Of a DNA stretch of 64,000 nucleotides, positions 57,070 to 64,000 are shown one piece after another. A model generated the notes under the pieces. The model ran no database searches and was not told the DNA's origin. It worked only from the letters and a program-made list of their open reading frames with translations. How positions within the stretch are numbered: the stretch's first letter is position 1; every line of letters starts with the position of its first letter. Source of the DNA: Nymphaea colorata (lineage: Eukaryota > Streptophyta > Magnoliopsida > Nymphaeales > Nymphaeaceae); NCBI RefSeq assembly GCF_008831285.2, contig NC_045146.1, positions 11,168,972 to 11,232,971 on the forward strand, written 5' to 3'. Both the position numbers and the translations under genes were made by a program.

Positions 57070-59400
57070 ATTGTTTTGGAAGATCATATTCTCATTTTGT
57101 TCTGTTCTTCTTGGTAGACAATATTTGTGTGTTCTACAATTCACACATACACGTAATCACGTAATAGTGCTCTAGTTGGCAAAATGCTTTATATTCTCCC
57201 TGATGCCATGGTGTATGCCTAGCTCTGTCTTCAAACACGGTGCCCAGATGAGGCCTTCAAGGTACGTGCATCTGCACCATCACAATCATCTCTTTCTTTT
57301 GTTTTCTCTGTTCGTGCTTAGCTTTCCTTGTTGCCAAGGTGTTTGCCTAGCACTGTCCTCAAACACTTGAAAGCACTAGTTGTATTGCAAGCTGTATGCC
57401 TATATAGAGCCTAGATGTGGTCTTCAAGATACCAGCACCATCACAATGATCTCTTTCTTCTGTTTTCTCTGTTCAAGCTTACCTTTTTTTTCTAATTCTA
57501 GTGGTGGGACGTATCAATGTATGCCTTGTGCGATAAAATTGAATTTGGATTTCATTCTTGGTGATGTGTGAAAGTAAGCCCACAAAATTTTGGGAGTTTT
57601 TCAACTTCGTTTCATTTTTGATAGATTTTTAAGCTATTCCCTGTTTTTTATTCTCACGAACCAAAATTCTGAAAAACAAAATCAATTCTCACTTTTTTAA
57701 TTCTTTCTATCAAAGAGATTTTCAATTCTACTTTTTCTGAGTGTTTTGTCAAATTTTATAGTTGTTATCTCATTTTTATATTGAGGAAAGTTTCTAGCTA
57801 AGGAAGCTCAACCAAACATGAAAAGTGGTGAAGTATCATTTCTTTCTCTGCTTCAATGTACGAGTGCATGAAAAAGGACGCTTTTTAAGTTGAAGATTCA
57901 TCTGGAAGCCAACCTGGGCCATTAATCATGTATCTTGTATGACATATGGATGTGTCCGACATTTCTGTACTGTATTTTCATACTACTGAGGAAAATTGCT
58001 GGCAATGAAGCTCAACCAAGAGGTTGTGAAGAAATGGATTAGGACCATTTTATCATTTCTTCCTGTGTATTATTCCTGTTGCAGTTGCTTTGCTGGAGGT
58101 ACCGTTGAAATTTCCAGGAATACGGAAGGTATCTGAATATGTAGGTGGCCAGTTTATTCCTCTTGGTGGTATTTCTTACTACTTACAGCACCATCGAGGT
58201 GATTATTTTTCTTATTCATTTCCTTGCATTTAAATGATGTATCTTGGTGCTGTTTTACCTATTTTTTTCCAAGCAATATTATGCTTTTTCTCCTCTTCTC
58301 ATTACATAATTTGTCTACAAATCTGATAACTTGAAGATGTATTGCAGCCTGGCAGATATGGCAGCCAATCCATTCCGTGCTCTTTTCTTTATTGCTTTTA
58401 TGATATTAGCATGTGCACTGTTCTCAAAGACTTGGATAGAAGTATTTGGTTTATCTTCTAGGGATGTTGGCAAAGCAGTTGATGGTAAAGATTTTTTTTT
58501 TTTTATATTTCTGATTTATGCCAGCTTTTATATATTCTCCAATGAGCCTTTTCTTTTGTTTGTTTGCTTGTTTTTTTCTTGCTTTGTGGGTTAGGGGTAC
58601 ATACGGGCTTGGGTTTGTTAGGTGAGGTCTTGAACTCTTGAATGCCTCCAACATCTCATCTTGGTGAAGCCTTGAAGCCCATGTCCTCTTGAATAGCCTA
58701 TTCTCACGTCCATAATTTCTTAACTTGAACATGCTCATCTTCTTTGGGCATCCCACGTTAGCCAAGAGTCGTCCTACATTAAGAGATGGATTGTCAGCGG
58801 CGGATTGTTCAACAAAGGAGATGAATTGTCAAGCTTCTCCCCAAATACCAAGGTAGAATTGCTGTCTTCTCTATGCAGGAACCTTTCATGCATGCATTGT
58901 AGAGAAGTGTTGATTTATAGAATTGCATTAATTTTAGTTTGTTTTGCCATTTTCATTCTTCATCTATAGCATATTTAGCTGAATTTTTTATCCTTTGTTC
59001 ATCGTAGGATTAGAGTTATGATTTATTATCACTGATTTGTTTGAAAAAGAACAAGAAAAACTTAAAATTGCCTTTAGGAACAGACTGTTTTCATTCGTAT
59101 TCTTCATCAAAATGGAAAAAGAATTGTTTTTTTTTTCTTGTTTCTAGTTTGTGTTGGATCTTTTTTATGTGTAAATAATTGTACATATCTGTTTTGGTTT
59201 AGCTTTCAAGTATAGGTGGTTCTGTTTGTAATTTCTGGGCCGCCGTAGGATGGTTTGCTGTCTTGGGGTCCCCTATTTATTTTAGCAAATGTAACTGACA
59301 AAAATTGAGGAATGTACCATACATTCTCTCTGCTCCTTCCTTTCTGTCTGAGTGATCAGATTGGCATGGCTGACATTTTCGAGAAATAACTTAAGGTGTT
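57070..59400 (+). repeat. Lower-order module, unit B copy 2 (with Sec61 exons)
   Basis: Counterpart of unit A copy 3, with the Sec61 exon pair at 58,085-58,484. The long unit A block that includes module copy 2 has no counterpart in B. Confidence 0.78.
58085..58484 (+). pseudogene. Sec61 alpha two-exon fragment, unit B copy 2
   Basis: Near-identical to the unit A copy: exon 1 58,085-58,198 with donor GTGATT, exon 2 58,348-58,484 with donor GTAAAG. It lacks the 8-bp duplication 'agccttgc' seen ahead of exon 2 in unit A. The frameshift after 'GGISYY' is shared. Confidence 0.82.
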
Positions 59401-60189
59401 GATTTCCAAAATATTGTTTCTGAAAAATGGTGCACGATCTATTTTAGCTGATCCCTGCTCCTTTTATTCTACATGCATTGATGAACAGCCAATCTTTTTG
59501 ATAAACTGAAAAATGTGTGTGTGTGTGTATTGGATTGAGTGCCAGCCAATCTTGTTGATGGACAGCCTATGCTAATCTACGTTAGTATTCATATTTTCTA
59601 TTTGCTCATGTTGTGAAAAGTGAAACCATGCGCATGCATAGTTTGTATAAATAGAACTCATTTACATTCTAATTTCCAAGGTCTGCTATTTTTGATCATT
59701 TATTTGTCTTGATCTAAACCAAAAAATGTAGATCCTCGCGTGTGACCATAAGCTGGTCATGGTACAGAGCATGCCCCAGAAGGTAACTATTTGAGCAGCA
59801 ATATTTGGTGTAGATCCAGAATCGTTAGCTCTTCTTGATTTTGATTTTTCTGCAAAACTCAAACAAAAACGATGTCACTAAAAGATTAAAAGTAAATCAG
59901 ATAAAGTCGAAAACTTTGAAACCAGCAACCCCCACTTAAATGTTAACAAACAATGAGTAGTCTAGAAATGGATCTAATCGGTTTCAAAAATAGAGTTGTG
60001 GGATGTATCGGTTTTGATTTATCCTAACGCTGATTATAGTTAAATTTAACTGCATAAATTAATTTGATTTTTTAACTTATATTAATTTAAATTTCCAAAT
60101 CAAATGGACTTCTGAAATTCCGTAACTTTCCAGAAATTGAAAAATATAAATTTTATTAGTTCATGGAAAATAGACATAGAAGGCCAAGC

Positions 60190-60495
60190 ACTGCTGCAAA
60201 AAATGCCAATGGATAGATTGAGGGTGTGGGTAGGGACAGCGTTGTTGTCGCCGGTATTATTGGCTAAACCGGTGGCGCGTTCACCGGTATAGAATTCCAG
60301 CGGTGATTATTGTCGCCTGTATAATTCTCTAGCGATGGAAAAGAGCACCGCTAGAGAAGCCTTCGCCGGTGATAATAATCGCCCGTATAACATTCTATAG
60401 CGGTGATGCGTTCACCGGTATACATGTGCCACGGAATCTATACCGGTGATTTTGCTCACCGTCTTCCATCTATAGTGGTGATCAGCTCACCGCTA
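60190..60495 (+). mobile_element. CACTA-like left end with subterminal repeats, unit C
   Basis: Same terminus. This copy is shorter: the flank before it lacks the 'gacagtagtgtagtgcaag' stretch found in A and B, and the repeat block begins later ('gttgttgtcgccggt'). One subterminal copy has changed ('atcgcccgt'). Confidence 0.62.
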
Positions 60496-61067
60496 GTTTG
60501 ATTGTTTTCTTTAAATGTTGGATTAAGATGATGAATTTGATTTCTTCATTCTTCGTCCCTCCCTTTTCTTAGCACTTCTGTGTATGACAAGTGCATAGTA
60601 GGGTAAAATATCAGAGAGATGAGAAGGGGTAGGAAAATATCCTGACTGGGAGAGTCGAGAAGGCTGATGATCTTGACTTAGACCTCCCATGGCTGAGGGG
60701 AGGTACATCCACCTCCTCTATCAGCAGCAGCTCCACTGGCTTCGAGCACATGGCCCCTGCATTCAGTTTCAGTAGGTGCTGTGTTGACATTAGATTCTTG
60801 TGAGAGAGAGATAGAGAGCAAGGGATGCATGTAGTTCATACGAATGGTCTTCCCTTTGGTAGCCATTGTTTATGATTGAAGGCAGGAAGACCAATCTTGC
60901 CTTTCTTAAGGTGCAACTTTTATGTTCATCAACCGATGCCCTCTCAAATTCCGATTCCCTAGATAAATCCTTAATTCATTGTTCAACTCTTACTTGATCA
61001 CATTCCCCTCTTTTGATGTCTTAATGCAGTTGATCAACCCGATTTCCTTCTCATTCCAATTATAACA

Positions 61068-61822
61068 ACATCCTCTGCATCTGACATAGCTCTTTTAGCG
61101 GTCTCTTTCAATCGTTCAATTTCCTTGCTTGCTTTCTCTAATTCTAACTGAAGAACATCATCTGTGCTGCTAGCGTTTCTCTTGTACCGCTCTGCGTCAG
61201 CCTTTTAAGTTCTCCAATTCTGCTTGAGCTGACGGAAGTTCGTCCTTCACTTGATTAGCTTCCATCGTGACTTCTTTGACTACAATTGCTAGATCGTCCA
61301 GAGCCTGCTTGCTCTTCTCTTCCGCTTTCCTCACGAATGAATCTCATCACACCGCGAGCTTGCTTCTTCTGCAAGATCCTCCATGTTTGAAATGGCCAAC
61401 TCCTCTCCATCTCGTGCGAGTGCAAGATCTTTTTGCGCATTTTATAACTCCAACTTGAGTAATTCAATGGTTTCACCCATGTCATGAAGACCAATCTTGC
61501 CCTTCTTGACACTTCTATGAGTGTCTTCAAGATCATCGCTGTTTGCCAGACCGATGCCTCCATCGCTTGAATCATCTCCCATAGAGAAGATATTTGAAGC
61601 TTAGTTTCTTCAAGAGACATCTTTGTTTCCTCAAGCAGCTTTGTTAATGACTCCATCCTTGGATGCTTTAGCCATCTGAATTTCCCTCTCCAGCTTCTCA
61701 ATCATCTTCTTACTCTCCAATAACATACTTGATGGCTGGAATTCGGAATCTCTGGTACTATGAAGCCCCAAATTCAGTTTCTCCAGCAATTCTTCCCTTT
61801 CTCTTAACATTGACTCAACTTC
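61068..61822 (-). pseudogene. Coiled-coil protein gene fragment, unit C
   Basis: Third copy, nearly identical to B except for a short deletion where 'actccatccttgg' replaces a longer version near 61,650. The open part reads 'MESLTKLLEETKMSLEETK' and further into frameshifted sequence. It shares the stop in the 'EEASSR' region with A and B. Confidence 0.6.
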
Positions 61823-62654
61823 CTACTGTCAAACCCAACGGCCACAAGCAGAACGTGATTGTTGAATTTTCCAGAAACTGAGATGCATACTGGAATTTCG
61901 AAGTCATGATGCTTGGAAATTTTGACTACGGTTGAGAGGAAGAACATCAGCGAGAGAGATAGAGAGAGAGAGAGAGGAGCTGGCCAGAGGCAGGATGGCA
62001 TAATGATGCTGGCCTTTGTATTGTTTCTTTACCAAAACCCCTTTACTTTTCCGTCTTAGTTGCCAACAGAGCAATCCAACTATCCGGTCTACCTTTCTTC
62101 TCCCCCTCTCTCTCAACATATGAAAGGAAGTTCGGACTCTTTGAGCAAATATTCTCAAGCCAGCAGAAACTTGAAGCAACCGTCTTTAAAAGTTTAAGAC
62201 CAGGTCCATCCTGTTCGACCTTTAAAAGAACGAAAGAGGACATCTATGTGCGTGTCTTTTGAGTCATAGATAGTGTCATTTGCATAGATGATCAGTAGCA
62301 TACTTTAATGATTCTGAGAACAAATAATATCAATCGGATACAAGCCTCAGTAAATTAATTTATTCAGTAATTTTTGTAAATTATAATCGACCAAGCTCCA
62401 ATTTGAAAAACAAGACCCTGAAACCTAAAAGCTTTAGGGAGCGTCTGGACAATTCATTGACAAAATGATTTTTTAGAAAACTTGGACTTGTAAAAATGAT
62501 TTTTTTAATGAGTTTTAAAAACATAGTTTTTATGTTTGGGTGGACGGACCAAAAAAAGGTAAAAAAAAGGTTTTCTCTGCAAGAAGGACCTTGGTTCTAA
62601 GACAGGAACCAAGGTTTGGCCTTGTGTCTATCAACTTCATTGAAAAATTAATCA

Positions 62655-62875
62655 TAGGGATGTCAATATATTTGATTTGATCGGACCATTTTGAAAAAAT
62701 TGAAGTACCAAAAAAAAAATTAATACCTAACTAAGAAATCAAATCAAATGTCGATTTAAGAAATAATAGCTGATTCGGATCTAAATTTGAATTCATATAT
62801 ACATAAATATCCTCGGATTAAGTATAAATAAATATCCATTTGCATTTGGATTGGATCTATAAAAAATATTTATAG
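62655..62875 (+). repeat. hAT-like terminus remnant, unit C
   Basis: Copy of the remnant at 28,670, beginning 'tagggatgtcaat'. Confidence 0.42.
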
Positions 62876-63031
62876 TTTTGCCCCAACACCCCCGTCCTCG
62901 ATGGCGAGTCTCCCTGTTACGCCCGTAAGTTTTAAAAAAGGTTGTGAAATTTAAAACTAAAGTGTGTTTTTGAAACGCTACATAGTATTTAGGTGGATTT
63001 TGAAAGTTTGGTGAGAGGGGAGGTTCATCGA

Positions 63032-63223
63032 GCCCTACCCGCCTCTTTCCTTCTTCCTAAAATCCAAGAGCACGGACAAACTTTCTGCCCGTTAGAGCAT
63101 AATTTCTGTTTTTTGTCCTTGAGAAGGCTCGTCTTCCTCTTGCGGAAGCTCTCCGCTCCGCATGCAGCTGCTCATTCTCGTATCGCACGTCTGCATCAAC
63201 TCCTCTTCCGCATCTCTGTCGAG
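63032..63223 (+). other. Leader-like exon with splice donor, unit C
   Basis: Third copy, essentially identical to unit B, donor at 63,223. The remaining sequence to 64,000 is noncoding, with a short (TG)n run near 63,626. Confidence 0.45.
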
Positions 63224-64000
63224 GTAAGGCGCAGGCTTGCCTCTTTCTATTGCGTTTTATTTCCAAACAGCCTGTGTTTCCTGTCTGCGTTTCCCCAAAT
63301 CGCAGCCCTAGTCGTCTTCTTCGCCCTTTCGACATAGGGAGGGTTGTTTTAGATCTACTTCATGTTTGAAAACGTGTTTAATTGGATCATAAGTTTGCAA
63401 AAGGACCTGCTTACGGCATGAATGTTATATGAATATCGGACTTTCACGCGTTGTTGTTCTTCTTTGTTGGTTGCTAAATACTTTTATCTGTTTAGTTATA
63501 TTTGGGCCTGTCCATTGCCTAGCATTAATGACATTATTGGCTTTTGCTTCAAATTGTATTTGCAAATAATAAAAATTTTACCGTTCCCGAACAATATCTA
63601 AGTCTCTTTCTCTCTCTCTTTCTTTGTGTGTGTGTGTGTTGTGTGAAGCTTGAGGGTTCGAGGGTCTTGTGTATAGCGTCTATGACTTCCTCCCCCTTTT
63701 TTGGTCAAAGCTTGTGAATCCTTTTTCAGCCTTCTTCAACTGTAATTTAGAATCTTAATGTATCACTGAAACATGTATATCTTCTACTTTGCATTGTTTT
63801 GTGTTCTGCAACTGTTGGTTTCTTTGTTTGAATCAAAGACATCATCCAATTGACACAAAACAGGGCAAAAATAAGTATCCAGAAACAACGCAAGAAACAC
63901 TCTGATAAGAATCCTCCGTTTAGGTGATTTGCATCATAATGGAAGTTTTATTTCTGTGAATTAACATAGCATGCAAACTTATAGAGTTCCAAAACCCTAT

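Larger units (their letters stand above)
43874..60034. repeat. Segmental tandem duplication, unit B (~16.2 kb)
   Basis: This unit is head-to-tail with unit A. From 43,874 to about 53,900 it is collinear with 25,801-35,870 and appears almost identical, with differences mostly at homopolymers and short indels. From about 57,050 to 60,034 it matches the end of unit A (40,600-43,873). It contains two Sec61 fragments, one BEL1-like fragment and a private 264-bp duplication. The right edge continues without interruption into unit C. Confidence 0.93.
60035..64000. repeat. Segmental tandem duplication, unit C (start only)
   Basis: Third copy, cut by the window end. It shares with B the variant 'aaggaccttggttctaag' (B 46,667; C 62,585) where A has a different sequence, so C is closer to B. 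Its first 700 bases carry several deletions relative to A and B. After about 60,780 it is nearly identical to B. It contains the CACTA-like end, coiled-coil fragment and leader-like exon. After 63,224 it is noncoding. Confidence 0.93.

Overview
The window is nuclear DNA from a flowering plant. It is AT-rich, full of transposable elements, and carries broken, intron-containing copies of plant gene families: a BEL1-like homeodomain protein, MINIYO/RPAP1 and Sec61 alpha. The telo-box leader, plant hAT, CACTA and PIF/Harbinger-type termini, and Ty1/copia and Ty3/gypsy remnants agree with this. Species cannot be told. I see no intact host protein-coding gene, no rRNA or tRNA gene and no CRISPR array. 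Almost every open frame is a transposon relic, a captured gene fragment or a chance frame in low-complexity DNA.

Left part (1-25,700) is a mosaic of mobile elements. A decayed hAT transposase (BED finger, catalytic core, dimerisation domain) lies at 0.9-2.9 kb. Two non-autonomous hAT-type elements with exact 8-bp target duplications are at 4,336-4,507 and 6,740-7,396; the second contains a perfect 15-bp hairpin. A 'tgagataatg' tandem array is at 7.55-7.88 kb. The most interesting object here is a 4.04-kb element at 12,208-16,247. It has hAT-like ends, an 8-bp target duplication with one mismatch, and internal minus-strand exons and introns that read as part of MINIYO (RPAP1), behind a leader-like first exon; I interpret it as a gene-capturing (Pack-type) hAT. 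It sits across the left edge of a TAA-flanked, PIF/Harbinger-like element (16,253-17,450) whose interior is an ~850-bp purine tract followed by a pyrimidine tract. Next come two opposed Ty3/gypsy fragments, a 222-bp direct duplication, a degenerate tandem array (20.9-21.8 kb), and a 3' portion of a minus-strand Ty1/copia element (22,210-25,700) that ends in a 100-N gap.

Right part (25,801-64,000) is a head-to-tail segmental duplication: unit A 25,801-43,873 (~18.1 kb), unit B 43,874-60,034 (~16.2 kb) and the start of unit C 60,035-64,000. Each unit starts with the same AT-rich lead-in, a CACTA-like terminus with inverted CGGTGA subterminal repeats, a broken minus-strand coiled-coil gene fragment, and a leader-like exon with a good splice donor on the plus strand. 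Long non-coding tracts follow. Farther in, units A and B carry a broken BEL1-like N-terminal fragment and two-exon Sec61 alpha fragments embedded in lower-order repeated modules. Copies differ mainly by indels (for example an 810-bp segment with a Sec61 fragment present in B and absent in A), and long stretches look nearly identical, so the array is recent or the assembly has expanded it.

Nothing works together as a pathway. The unifying theme is capture and amplification of host gene pieces by DNA transposons. The two loci most worth following up are the MINIYO-carrying hAT and the amplified multi-gene-fragment unit.
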